Assembly: GCA_003285105.1 (NCBI GenBank) | Contig: CP030158.1 | Span: forward strand, 4,574,449-4,638,448 | DNA from: Roseithermus sacchariphilus | GTDB lineage: Bacteria; Bacteroidota; Rhodothermia; Rhodothermales; MEBIC09517 | DNA: 64,000 nt | Reading direction: 5' to 3' | In this document: positions 47,296 through 55,670 of the stretch, in pieces | How the letters are laid out: the number at the start of each line of letters is the position of its first letter | Numbering within the stretch: the first letter of the stretch is position 1 | Notes under the pieces: generated by a model | Told to the model about the DNA's origin: nothing | Databases searched by the model: none | What the model saw: only the letters and a program-made list of their open reading frames with translations | Translations under genes and position numbers: made by a program

Positions 47296-47319
47296 CGGTT
47301 GATTCGTTACGGTGTACTC

Positions 47320-47613
47320 CTCGTATATCGTTCACTTCGTCAGGATGATGCCAGCCCCAGCCCAGCTTGTCGGTCAGGGCGTTGAACCCGACCAGCACCG
47401 CATAGACCAGCAAGGTCGAGATCCAGGCGGACCACAGGGCAAAACCACGCAGCAGAAAAAGACCGGCATTGAGCATCATGCGCATCCGTTGGCCTTTCTC
47501 AGGCTCCAGTCGGAGGGACTTCGCAAAAGCAGGCGCGAACCCCATGATGCCCAGGAGCCAGACAGCGGTCAAGATGCAACATCCGGATTAAGCCAGATCG
47601 GTTCTTGCCCCAT
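47320..47613 (-). pseudogene. Frameshifted paralogue of the small membrane protein at 47628
   Basis: An ATG at 47613 starts GQEPIWLNPDVAS and then hits TGA at 47571-47573. One base shifted, the frame continues LTAVWLLGIMGFAPAFAKSLRLEPEKGQRMRMMLNAGLF, clearly homologous to LTAVWLLAVLLMMPAYYKTLQYEPKLGRRLRTIYNLGLL of the intact neighbour. A single missing base (or one sequencing error) explains the break. Its end is ragged and merges with the 21-bp repeats. A TTG at 47572 could restart translation of the second part. Confidence 0.7.
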
Positions 47614-47627
47614 GTGGACGAGCCCTA

Positions 47628-47957
47628 CTAACCGGTCTGCTCCTTCTTTTCGCCGGTGTTCTCCTGCGGAATCCATCCCATTATTTCAGCCAGGAAATTG
47701 CCTCCGATGAGTAGCATCACGATCAGGATTGTCCAGAGACGGGGTGGCCCGTAGGGCGAGACCAGGGCGATGGTGAGATAGACAGCAACCATGGCACCCA
47801 AAAGGCCCAGATTGTAGATCGTACGCAGCCGACGTCCCAGCTTCGGCTCATACTGAAGCGTCTTGTAATAGGCCGGCATCATCAGGAGAACTGCGAGTAG
47901 CCAGACGGCTGTCAGTTGCGCCGATGGATCGAGCCAGAGCGGTGGCATACCATCCAT
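47628..47957 (-). CDS. Small membrane protein (intact copy of a tandem pair)
   Basis: 109 residues from the ATG at 47957, which has AGGAGG five bases upstream. Two or three helices are seen (LTAVWLLAVLLMMPAYYKTL, IYNLGLLGAMVAVYLTIALV, LWTILIVMLLIGGNFLAEI) with a Lys/Glu tail. A frameshifted paralogue lies 14 bp downstream. Base composition is AT-richer than the surroundings, suggesting transfer. The function is unknown; an immunity-like role beside the Gly-rich small protein is only speculation. Confidence 0.65.
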   Translation of the reverse strand: MDGMPPLWLDPSAQLTAVWLLAVLLMMPAYYKTLQYEPKLGRRLRTIYNLGLLGAMVAVYLTIALVSPYGPPRLWTILIVMLLIGGNFLAEIMGWIPQENTGEKKEQTG

Positions 47958-47968
47958 GATTCCCTCCT

Positions 47969-48262
47969 CTATTGATACTTCTTGCCGATAGGTTCGATGG
48001 TCACTCCTTCCGTCGGAGGGGCCCCTCCCGGATTGGGATTCCCTCCATCCCGACACATTTCAATACAATTGCCACGATCCAGCCCGATATTCCATGCGTC
48101 CGCGAGGGCGTTGATGTATCGACCTGTCCACGCAGCAAGGGCAACCCCTAAACTAACACCCCCGGTTATGCCGGCAAATACAAACCCAGGACCGAGGGTC
48201 GTAACTGTGTCGATAATGAATGTATCCACATTGTCATCCGCCAGTAGAGGCGGCGTTTTCAA
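47969..48262 (-). CDS. Small Gly-rich hydrophobic protein, unknown function
   Basis: 97 residues from a TTG at 48262, directly after the in-frame TGA of a mini-ORF (ATG at 48290, MSQEAN) that contains AGGAGG. The middle is GPGFVFAGITGGVSLGVALAAWTG, Gly-rich and hydrophobic like some bacteriocin or toxin helices; the C-terminus has two Cys (CIEMCRDGG). It ends 11 bp before the membrane-protein gene, so the two are likely co-transcribed. The start is uncertain. Confidence 0.45.
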   Translation of the reverse strand: MKTPPLLADDNVDTFIIDTVTTLGPGFVFAGITGGVSLGVALAAWTGRYINALADAWNIGLDRGNCIEMCRDGGNPNPGGAPPTEGVTIEPIGKKYQ

Positions 48263-48360
48263 TCGACGTCAATTGGCCTCCTGACTCATGCCCCTGGAAC
48301 GTTCGCCGGCTCGGACGTTGAACCCACCCGACTGTCCTGCTCCGCGATTGTGCGTCCGCC

Positions 48361-50205
48361 GTGTCTTCGCTGCTCGACGACAAGCTCGCCAACCTGCCCA
48401 CCCGGCCGGGCGTCTACCAGCACAAAGACGCCTCCGGCAAGGTCCTCTACGTCGGCAAGGCCAAGAACCTGCGCAGCCGCGTCCGCTCGTACTTCCAGGA
48501 GAGCCGCCCGCGTGACGGGCGCATCCAGGCCCTCGTCAAAAAGATCGCCGACGTGGAGGTGATCGTGACCGACACGGAGGCCGAGGCGCTGATCCTCGAA
48601 AACAACCTCATCAAGAAGCTCAAGCCCCGCTACAACGTCAACCTGCGGGACGACAAGACCTACCCCTACATCTGCATCAAGAACGAGCGCTTCCCCCGCG
48701 TCTTCCCCACGCGGCGGGTGCAGAAGGACGGCTCGCTCTACTTCGGGCCGTACACGGACGTCAAGAGCATGCGCCTCCTGCTCGACGCCATCCGCTCGAT
48801 CTTCCAGCTGCGGACCTGCTCGCTGCACCTCGCCCCGGAGCCCATCGCGGCCGGCAAATACCAGGTCTGCCTCCAGTACCACATCCAGAAGTGCAAGGGC
48901 CCGTGCGTCGGCTACCAGACGGAGGCGGACTACGACCGGACCATCGAGCAGATCAAGAAGCTGCTGCAGGGCAAAACGTCTGAACTGATCGAGCGGCTGG
49001 AAGCGGATATGCGGGCGCAGGCTGCGGCGATGCACTTCGAGGAGGCGGCTCGCCTGCGCGACCAGGTGCAGGCCCTCCGCACCTATTCCGAAAAGCAGAA
49101 GATCGTCAGCCCCGACTTCCTCGACCGCGATCTGTTCGCCCTCGCCATCGACCGGGAGGAGGACGTCGCCTGCGGGGTGCTGTTCAAGGTGCGCGAGGGC
49201 AAGATCATCGGACGCCAGCACAAGTACCTCCGCCGCCTGGAAGGCCGCTCGGACGCGGAGCTGATGCAGTCTTTCCTGGAGGATCACTACACCGAAACGA
49301 CGTTCTTCCCCGAGGAAGTGCACCTCGCCTTCGAGACGGCCAACCCGGAGCCGCTGGAGGAGGTGCTGCGCGCCGAGCGGGGCAAGAAGGTGCCGATCAA
49401 AGTCCCCCAGCGCGGCGACAAGGCCGACCTGATGCGAATGGTCGAGGCCAACGCCCGGCTGCTGCTGGACGAGTGGAAGCTGCAGAAGGCCCGGCGCGAG
49501 GAAGGCCGCATCCCCCATGCCGTCCGGCAGCTTCAGGAAGCGCTGCGCCTGCCTCGCCTGCCCCGCCGCATCGAGTGCTTCGACATCTCCCACCTCGGCG
49601 GCACGGGCACCGTCGCCTCGTGCGTCGTGTTCGAAGACGGCAAGCCGCGGAAACGGGACTACCGCACCTACAAGATCCGCAGCGTGGACGAGGGTAAGCC
49701 CGACGATTTCCAGTCGATGCGCGAGGTCGTCGAGCGCCGCTACCGCCGGGTCCGGGAGGAAAACGGCCCCTGGCCCGACCTCGTCGTGATCGACGGCGGC
49801 AAGGGGCAGCTCTCCAGCGCCGTCGACGCCCTGGAGCGCGCGGGCATCGCCGGGGCGTTTCCCGTGATCGGGCTGGCGAAACGCCTGGAGGAAGTCTTCC
49901 TCCCCGGCGACCCGTCCCCCCACCACCTCTCCCGCGACAACGCCGCGCTGCACCTGCTCCAGCGCGTCCGGGACGAAGCCCACCGCTTCGCCGTCACCTT
50001 CCAGCGCAAACAGCGACAAAAGAAGACGCTACAGTCCGAGCTGACCGAGATCCCCGGCGTCGGCGAGAAGACGGCGCGGAAGCTGCTGAGCACGTTCGGC
50101 TCGGTCCGGCGCGTGCGGGAGGCCGATCCGGACGCCCTGGCCGAGGTCGTCGGCCCGGCAACGGCCCGGCGAATCGCCGACTACTACGCCGGCCACGGCG
50201 GTTGA
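48361..50205 (+). CDS. uvrC: Excinuclease ABC subunit C
   Basis: 614 residues with a GTG start. An N-terminal GIY-YIG nuclease domain (RPGVYQHKDASGKVLYVGKAKNLRSRV), a Cys-containing UvrC segment (YHIQKCKGPCVGYQ), a UVR motif (about 205-235), an RNase H-like UvrC domain (RIECFDISHLGGTGTVASCVVF...LVVIDGGKGQL) and a C-terminal helix-hairpin-helix (ITEIPGVGEKTARKLLSTFGS). It makes both incisions in nucleotide-excision repair. The leader overlaps the AT-richer region. Confidence 0.96.
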   Translation: MSSLLDDKLANLPTRPGVYQHKDASGKVLYVGKAKNLRSRVRSYFQESRPRDGRIQALVKKIADVEVIVTDTEAEALILENNLIKKLKPRYNVNLRDDKTYPYICIKNERFPRVFPTRRVQKDGSLYFGPYTDVKSMRLLLDAIRSIFQLRTCSLHLAPEPIAAGKYQVCLQYHIQKCKGPCVGYQTEADYDRTIEQIKKLLQGKTSELIERLEADMRAQAAAMHFEEAARLRDQVQALRTYSEKQKIVSPDFLDRDLFALAIDREEDVACGVLFKVREGKIIGRQHKYLRRLEGRSDAELMQSFLEDHYTETTFFPEEVHLAFETANPEPLEEVLRAERGKKVPIKVPQRGDKADLMRMVEANARLLLDEWKLQKARREEGRIPHAVRQLQEALRLPRLPRRIECFDISHLGGTGTVASCVVFEDGKPRKRDYRTYKIRSVDEGKPDDFQSMREVVERRYRRVREENGPWPDLVVIDGGKGQLSSAVDALERAGIAGAFPVIGLAKRLEEVFLPGDPSPHHLSRDNAALHLLQRVRDEAHRFAVTFQRKQRQKKTLQSELTEIPGVGEKTARKLLSTFGSVRRVREADPDALAEVVGPATARRIADYYAGHGG

Positions 50206-50221
50206 CGGGCAGACCGCCGGA

Positions 50222-50269
50222 GGATGACGCCTGGCGGACGGCGCCTGGCGAACGGCGCCTGGCGGATGG
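50222..50269. repeat. Short direct repeats between uvrC and the methyltransferase
   Basis: GCGCCTGGCG-type units recur three times between 50222 and 50269 (ACGCCTGGCGG, GCGCCTGGCGA, GCGCCTGGCGG). They lie in the convergent intergenic stretch. Confidence 0.7.
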
Positions 50270-50292
50270 GTGCGCGGGGGGGCTGGTCCGGG

Positions 50293-50916
50293 CTATTCGG
50301 GGATGCGGCCTCCGCACACGAAGAAGTCGTCCTGCCGCCAGGCGCAATCCACGTCGGCGAAGCCGGCGCGCTCCATGGCCTTCATCTGCCGGTAGAGGCC
50401 CAGCGTGCCCACGTGGTCGGCCACGAAAAGATGACCGCCGCGGGTCAGGCTGTCCCGCAAGCCCTGGAAGAGCAGTTCGTACCGGCCATCGGCCTCGGCG
50501 CTCTCGACGTCCGCCCCCACGATCACGTGCAGCGCCAGCGAGGCGATGACGACATCGTACGGGCCGCCGGGCAGCGGCTCGCCGTCGGCGGTCACCCGGG
50601 CCTGCAGCAGCGTGACGTCCGGGCGGATCTCGCCGGTCTTTTCCTGCGCGATGGCGAGCAGATCCGGGTCCTCGTCGAGCAACGTGAGCTGCACGTCCGG
50701 GTAGTTCATCAGCACCATGAAGGCCGCATTGCCCGTCCCGCAGGCCAGGTCGCAGACGGTCGTGCCGGGCTCCAGCGGCGGCAACGCCGCGACGAGTTCC
50801 TCCAGCATGGGCAGGGCGAGGGGCATCCGGCGAGGGAGGTGGAGGTCATACCAGCGCCCGTGGCGCCAGAAGCCGCCACGGCGGCGCAGGTTTTCCCGCC
50901 AGTTGGGAGCCTTCAT
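50293..50916 (-). CDS. Class I SAM-dependent methyltransferase
   Basis: 207 residues from the ATG at 50916 (KAPNWRENLRRRGGFW). The SAM-binding motif is TTVCDLACGTGNAAFMVL, with LTLLDEDPDLLAIA as the acidic motif II and YDVVIASLALHVI as motif IV. Small-molecule methylation (ubiquinone/biotin type) is likely. No neighbour suggests a pathway. Confidence 0.8.
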   Translation of the reverse strand: MKAPNWRENLRRRGGFWRHGRWYDLHLPRRMPLALPMLEELVAALPPLEPGTTVCDLACGTGNAAFMVLMNYPDVQLTLLDEDPDLLAIAQEKTGEIRPDVTLLQARVTADGEPLPGGPYDVVIASLALHVIVGADVESAEADGRYELLFQGLRDSLTRGGHLFVADHVGTLGLYRQMKAMERAGFADVDCAWRQDDFFVCGGRIPE

Positions 50917-51028
50917 GAACGACCGGTCCGGGAGATCGAGAGGGGAAGCGAAACGTGCCGCGTTGCACCGCGGCCCCGCACGAAAGATCCGGCCGCCGCC
51001 CGGACGGCCGGGCCGCACCGGCGGGCGA

Positions 51029-51682
51029 TCAGGCCGCCATCGGACGCGGGCCCGCCTCCCGGAAGATACCGTGGCGCGTGACGCGCCCCACGTACCGCCC
51101 CAGCACCCGCACCTCCTCGAACACGTCCGGCTCGATGCGGATGGTTTCGTATTCCGGGTTGGCCGGCTCCAACCGCAGGCCCTTCTCGTCGTGATAGACC
51201 CGCTTGAGCGACGTCTCGCCGTTGTAGAGCACCGCCCCGATGCCTCCGTCCGGGATGTCGTCGTCGATCAGCAGCACACAGTCGCCGTCTTCGATGCCGG
51301 CCTCCTTCATCGACTGCCCCGAGACGCGGATGGCAAAGATGCGGTCGAGGTTGGGGAAGAGCGTCTCCAGCGTGATCGTGTCCAGCTCGGCCTCGACGGC
51401 CTCCTGCAACCGCCCGGCGGTGATGTAGCCCCGCACCGGGATGCCCTTCGGCTCGGTATCCAGCACGTGCTCGTCGACCAGCCGGTAGCCGTCGTGGTCA
51501 TCCTTGCGGAGATACCCCTTGCGATGCAGGGCCTGGAGGTTCTGCGTGACGCTGTTGGGCGAACGATACCCGAAGTGATCCGTCAACTCGCGATAGGTGG
51601 GCCAGACGCCCGTCTCGCGGATGTGCTGGATCAGATACTGCAGGAAGGCATGCTGCTTCGCGGTCAGTTTCTTGCGGCTCAT
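51029..51682 (-). CDS. lexA: LexA repressor (SOS regulator)
   Basis: 217 residues from the ATG at 51682. An N-terminal winged helix (LTAKQHAFLQYLIQHIRETGVWPTYREL) is followed by a peptidase S24 domain. The cleavage site is Ala89-Gly90 (ITAGRLQ), with the catalytic dyad Ser124 in SGQSMKEAG and Lys160 in GETSLKRVY. Upstream in-frame extensions pass through the promoter region and are rejected. It controls the SOS regulon; uvrC and recO are in the vicinity but not in its operon. Confidence 0.95.
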   Translation of the reverse strand: MSRKKLTAKQHAFLQYLIQHIRETGVWPTYRELTDHFGYRSPNSVTQNLQALHRKGYLRKDDHDGYRLVDEHVLDTEPKGIPVRGYITAGRLQEAVEAELDTITLETLFPNLDRIFAIRVSGQSMKEAGIEDGDCVLLIDDDIPDGGIGAVLYNGETSLKRVYHDEKGLRLEPANPEYETIRIEPDVFEEVRVLGRYVGRVTRHGIFREAGPRPMAA

Positions 51683-51751
51683 GGGACAACCCTCTCTCCC
51701 AACGTGAACGGTACGGGCGAGATCTCCGCCCTGGCGACACATAGGCCACAC

Positions 51752-51781
51752 AGTATAGCATGAGACGGCCGAAAAGGTCAA
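51752..51781 (-). promoter_or_regulatory. lexA promoter
   Basis: On the minus strand TTGACC (51781-51776) and TATACT (51757-51752) are separated by 18 bp. The -10 box ends about 70 bp before the lexA ATG. I did not find a clear LexA box. Confidence 0.6.
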
Positions 51782-51789
51782 GGCCCCGG

Positions 51790-51870
51790 CTGTGGGCGGC
51801 TGGTTTCTGGCTGCTGGCTGTGGGCGGCGGGGTGTGGGCTGAACGCTGACGGCTGACCGCTGCCGGCTGA
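51790..51870. repeat. CTGTGGGC / GCTGACGG simple repeat tract, left of the IS
   Basis: A tract of degenerate GCTGTGGGCGGCTG and GCTGACGGCTGACC units upstream of lexA. The same motif continues right of the IS (53395-53428) and at 53742-53806. The IS element interrupts this tract. Confidence 0.7.
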
Positions 51871-51927
51871 GAGATATAGTCAAATGTTGTGGATGAGGCC
51901 TTCAGGTAGCGCATCCTGTTGCTCGGT

Positions 51928-53272
51928 TCAAGCGGCCTGTCTGGCGGCATCAATTGGTTCGCCATCGACGAAGGTCACTCCGTGAAGGATCATCATAATC
52001 GTCTTGTAGCCGTCTAGTCGGTGCCAGTGCTTTTCGGCTTCTCGCACCAACTTGTAGACCATCGACAGGGCTGCTGCTCTGGATCCGCAGCCCTTCGTCT
52101 GCCTGGTACGGTGCCGCACTGTTGCGAAGGTCGATTCGATCGGGTTCGTCGTCCGCAGATGCTTCCAGTGTGCCGCAGGGAAGTCGTAGAAGGTCAGCAG
52201 CACGTCTTGATCCTTGCGCAGGCACGCGACGGCCTTCGCGTACCGGTCGCCGTAGAGCGCCTCGAAGTCATCGAGCGCCTCGAGGGCCTCACGGCGCGTG
52301 GGCCTCACGGCGCGTGGGCGCCTGGTAGATCGCCTTCAGCTTCTGCTTGGCTACGCCCTGGAGCGACTTGGGCATCTTGTCGAGCACGTTGGCCGTCTTG
52401 TGTACCCAGCACCGCTGATGGCGTGTACTCGGGAAGACCTCCTCGAGAGCCGGCCAGAAGCCAAGGGCGCCGTCTGCGATGGCCAGCAGAGGCGCTTTCT
52501 TGAGCCCACGCCGCTTCAAGTCGAGCAACATCTCCTTCCAGGAGAGCTTGCTTTCTCGCTCGCCATCGAGCAACCCTACCAGTTCCTTGCGACCGTCGGC
52601 GGTTGCGCCCATCAAGACCAGCATACAAGGTCGCTCGGGTGTCAGGCGCACGTTGAAGTAGATGCCGTCCGCCCAGAGGTAGACGTAGTGCTTCTGCGAC
52701 AGGTCGCGCCGGCTCCAGGCCTCGAACTCGGCCTGCCAGGCCTCTTTCAACCGGACGATGTTGGTCGGCGAGAGTCCCGAGGCCCCTTCGCCGAGTATGG
52801 CCGTGAGCGCTTCGCTGAAGTCTCCCGTCGAGACCCCTTTGAGGTAGAGCACCGGGATCAGCGCATCGAGCGAGGGACTACGTCGCAGATAGCGAGGCAA
52901 AATCGAGCTGGTGAAGTGGTGCCCTTCCCGGCGATCGTGGACCCGCGGCCGCTCAATGACAAGCGGTCCGGCACCCGTGACGATCTCACGAGCCGGCTGG
53001 CGACCGTTGCGTACGACGAGGCGGTGGCCATGCTCATCGCGCTGATCACGGTGGCGCTCAATGTAGGCTGCTACCTCGTCTTCAATGGCCTTCTGCAGCA
53101 GTTGCTGGGCACCTCGGCGCACGATCTCGTCGAGAACCGACCGGGCCTCTTCCTGCGCGTCTTCCTGCGTACGGGCCTCTTCCTGCGTACGGGCCTCTTC
53201 CTGCGTACGGGCCTCTTCCTGCGTACGGGCCTCTTCCTTCTTAAGCGAAAGAACAGTAGCTTGGTTGTGCAT
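51928..53272 (-). pseudogene. IS256-family (mutator-type) transposase, frameshifted by a 16-bp tandem duplication
   Basis: Two overlapping frames, 53272-52289 and 52308-51928, together give a full DDE transposase. D1 lies in LWADGIYFNV, D2 in AIADGALGFWPALEEV, and E in TNPIESTFATVRHRT. The unit GGCCTCACGGCGCGTG is present twice (52285-52300, 52301-52316); removing one copy joins YQAPTRREA directly to LEALDDFEALYG. The N-terminus carries EARTQE repeats from an 18-bp minisatellite. The product should be inactive unless a frameshift occurs. Confidence 0.92.
53143..53242. repeat. 18-bp minisatellite in the transposase N-terminus
   Basis: GGGCCTCTTCCTGCGTAC repeats perfectly at 53173, 53191 and 53209, with partial copies on both sides. 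On the coding (minus) strand each unit encodes EARTQE, so the tract is in frame. Confidence 0.9.
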
Positions 53273-53429
53273 AAGGCGTGTCCTGGTTGTGCCCCATCGG
53301 GGCGGTTGATGTTAGCCGCAATCAGGATACGCCTTTTTGTGTTCTGCAGCGACGGCCAGGCCGCCTGCTCATCCACAACTTTCGATAATACCTCGACGGC
53401 TGACCGCTGACCGCTGACGGCTGAACACG

Positions 53430-53736
53430 CCCTTCCCCCTGGCCGCAGGCCAAGCAGGGGGAAGTCCCCCGAAGGGGGGAAGGGGGTCAGACCCGCCGCC
53501 GTGTCGCCAATCGCCCGGGGGCTACCCCTCCGTCGCTCCGCGACACCTCCCCTTCGCAAGGGGAGGATTGGATGGTTGCTACAACGTACGATGCCAGACC
53601 CTTCCCCCTCGCCGCAGGCCAAGCAGGGGGAAGTCCCCCGAAGGGGGGAAGGGGGTCAGACCCGCCGCCGTGTCGCCAATCGCCCGGGGGCTACCCCTCC
53701 GTCGCTCCGCGACACCTCCCCTTCGCAAGGGGAGGA
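53430..53736. repeat. Tandem pair of a 138-bp hairpin-rich repeat
   Basis: The copies at 53430-53567 and 53599-53736 differ by one base, separated by 31 bp. Each holds GGGGGAAGTCCCCCGAAGG-type stems, GTCGCTCCGCGAC, and ends in CCTCCCCTTCGCAAGGGGAGG-like pairing. The unit resembles REP-like intergenic repeats. The tract from 53395 to 53814 contains no gene; GCTGACGGCTGA units flank both sides. Confidence 0.9.
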
Positions 53737-53814
53737 GCTTCTGGCTGACCGCTGTGGGCTGACCGCTGACGGCTGACCGCTGACGGCTGAACGCTGACGG
53801 CTGAAGGCGCTGCT

Positions 53815-54588
53815 TCACGGCGATGGCGGCGGTGAGGAGCCGGCACGCAGCAGCTGCTCGATGACCCGGCTGCTGCGGTCGGGATAGGCTTCTTCGAGAT
53901 GGAAGCGCAGATAGTCCGCCACCAGCCGGTCGAGTTCGCGGCCGACCTCGGGGGTGGCACGCATGCGCAGGACGGTGGCGGCGTCGGCCCGGGCGCAGAT
54001 GGCGAAGGCACGGAGGGCGGCCCGTGAGGCGCGGCGAGCGGCAGGCGGCGCCTCCTCCAGCGGCAGAATGGCCCCGCTATCCAGCGCCAGCACGCCGCCT
54101 TCCTTGCCCACGGCCTCCACCCGCGCGCGGTCGATGTCCGGCGCGAAGCCCAGCACGGCCCCCAGCTTGAGCTGGAAGTGGGGTAGCAGATTTCGCGGTC
54201 GCTCGGAGGCGGCATCCAGGTGCCGCAGGGTATCCAGCAGCAGGTTGAACACGAGCGGGTTCTGCTCTTCCGGCTGCAACAGCGCCTGCACCAGCTCTAC
54301 CATGCGCAGCCCGGCCGAGAGCTTCTCCAGGTCCTCCCCGATGCCGCGAAACACCTCCAGGTGTGTGGTTTCGCTGAGGGTTTGCAGCTCCCGCGTCGGT
54401 TTGTAATAGAAGAGGCACTGGATATAAGCCAGGGGCTGCAACGTCGCGCCGAATCGGCTCCGGGTGAGCCGGGCGCCCCGGGCCATCACGGCCACCTTGC
54501 CTTTCTCGCGCGTGAACAGCGTGACGATGCGGCTCGTCTCGCCGTACTTCATGCTGCGCAGCACCAGCGCGTCGGTTCGGACGATCAT
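53815..54588 (-). CDS. recO: DNA repair protein RecO
   Basis: 257 residues from the ATG at 54588 (IVRTDALVLRSMKYGETSRIVTLFTREKGK). The N-terminal OB fold and RGARLTRSRFGATLQPLAYI match the family; the C-terminal helical part includes LLPHFQLKLGAVLGFAPD. Many RecO have a zinc-binding CxxC set in this region; here it is absent. It loads RecA onto SSB-coated DNA with RecR. Confidence 0.92.
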   Translation of the reverse strand: MIVRTDALVLRSMKYGETSRIVTLFTREKGKVAVMARGARLTRSRFGATLQPLAYIQCLFYYKPTRELQTLSETTHLEVFRGIGEDLEKLSAGLRMVELVQALLQPEEQNPLVFNLLLDTLRHLDAASERPRNLLPHFQLKLGAVLGFAPDIDRARVEAVGKEGGVLALDSGAILPLEEAPPAARRASRAALRAFAICARADAATVLRMRATPEVGRELDRLVADYLRFHLEEAYPDRSSRVIEQLLRAGSSPPPSP

Positions 54589-54734
54589 GGCCTCGTTCGT
54601 TTCCGATCCGGGCACCCGCCCTGCCCCCGGATCGCGCCCGCCTCCCGCCGGAGCATGGCACGCAGGTTATGTGGGCCGCGGATCCGGGTCTGGGGAAAGA
54701 GCACGTTCATTCCCTTCAGGCATCCAGGTTCGTC

Positions 54735-55202
54735 ATGCATCGGCTCTACCGGCTCCAGATGCGGCTCAACCTCACCCGGCGTGAGGGCACGGCCCTCCTG
54801 ACCTTCGGTGCGCTGCTGGCGCTCGGCCTGGCGGCCCAGGCGTGGCAGCACCGCCCACCCGCGCTGCCGGACGATGCCTACGCCGAGGCCGACCGGCTGT
54901 TCGCCGAAGCCGGCACGTTCCCCGATGCCCCGGACGCCCCCGGCCGGTCCTCCCCGCTGGCCGACGCCCCCGTCGTGCCGGCCCGGGCCGAGCGGCTGGA
55001 CCTGAACACCGCCTCGGCCGACGAGCTGGAGCGGTTGCCCCGCATCGGGCCGGCGCTGGCCGCCCGTATCCTGGCCTACCGGGCTCGCCATGGCGGCTTC
55101 CGCCGGGTCGAAGAGCTGACCGCGGTGCCCGGCATCGGCGACAAAACGCTGGCGCGCCTGCACCCCTACCTCACCGTCTCGTCCGCCGCCTCGCCCGACT
55201 GA
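54735..55202 (+). CDS. ComEA-like helix-hairpin-helix DNA-binding protein
   Basis: 155 residues. An N-terminal membrane anchor (ALLTFGALLALGLAAQAW) and acidic linker precede a double helix-hairpin-helix: LDLNTASADELERLPRIGPALAARILAYRARHGGF and LTAVPGIGDKTLARLHPYL. ComEA binds incoming DNA in the periplasm during natural transformation. It is divergently oriented from recO and ends over the 3' end of a convergent small gene (37 bp overlap). Confidence 0.85.
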   Translation: MHRLYRLQMRLNLTRREGTALLTFGALLALGLAAQAWQHRPPALPDDAYAEADRLFAEAGTFPDAPDAPGRSSPLADAPVVPARAERLDLNTASADELERLPRIGPALAARILAYRARHGGFRRVEELTAVPGIGDKTLARLHPYLTVSSAASPD

Positions 55203-55387
55203 GCACCGCCGGCTCCATCGCCGGACGGCGCCTCCTGCGCACGCTGCCGCCGGCGTAGCTCCTCGTGCGTCCACCGCTCGCTCGCCTGCTCCTCCCGCTG
55301 CAGAAAACGGTATACCGGCATCAACAGGAGATACGCGAGCACCGCAAACCCGACGAGGGTGAGGATGATGATGAGGGTGAAATCCAT
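55166..55387 (-). CDS. Small single-pass membrane protein
   Basis: 73 residues from the ATG at 55387. One helix (DFTLIIILTLVGFAVLAYLLLMPVY) is followed by a charged tail (EEQASERWTHEELRRRQ). No family is recognised. It overlaps the ComEA-like gene tail-to-tail. Confidence 0.55.
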   Translation of the reverse strand: MDFTLIIILTLVGFAVLAYLLLMPVYRFLQREEQASERWTHEELRRRQRAQEAPSGDGAGGAQSGEAADETVR

Positions 55388-55670
55388 GGGGCACCGAACC
55401 GGCTGAACGAAACGGATGTGGCTGATACGCCGGCCCCCCCGGCAGGTTTGTGCCCGAACGTGAAGCCCCTCCGAAGGAAAGGCCCCCGCCCGGCCCCTCA
55501 TCCCGCCTGCCTCAGCGTCGACGCCGGAGCCCGCAGGCGCGGGCTTCGACAAATGTCGGCACGGCTTTCTCGACCTCGTTACATTAGGGCGGGATATGAA
55601 ACCGGGAAACCGGATTCATACGTCCCGCCTCGCGTGTTTCGCTGCCCCGTTCCCCCTGCCTCGATCCGCC

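Larger units (their letters stand above)
51871..53394. mobile_element. IS256-family insertion sequence, inactive
   Basis: About 1.52 kb. The terminal inverted repeats are 27 bp, with 22 matching positions; the inner GTTGTGGATGAG is perfect (51886-51897 and, inverted, 53368-53379). The flanks GCCGGCTGA (left) and GACGGCTGA (right) fit a 9-bp target duplication with one difference. It contains one broken transposase gene on the minus strand. Confidence 0.85.

Noticed and set aside
53579-53818. Small frames inside the 138-bp repeats
   Set aside because: The same translated pattern appears in both copies and in several frames; this is repeat-derived, not a gene.
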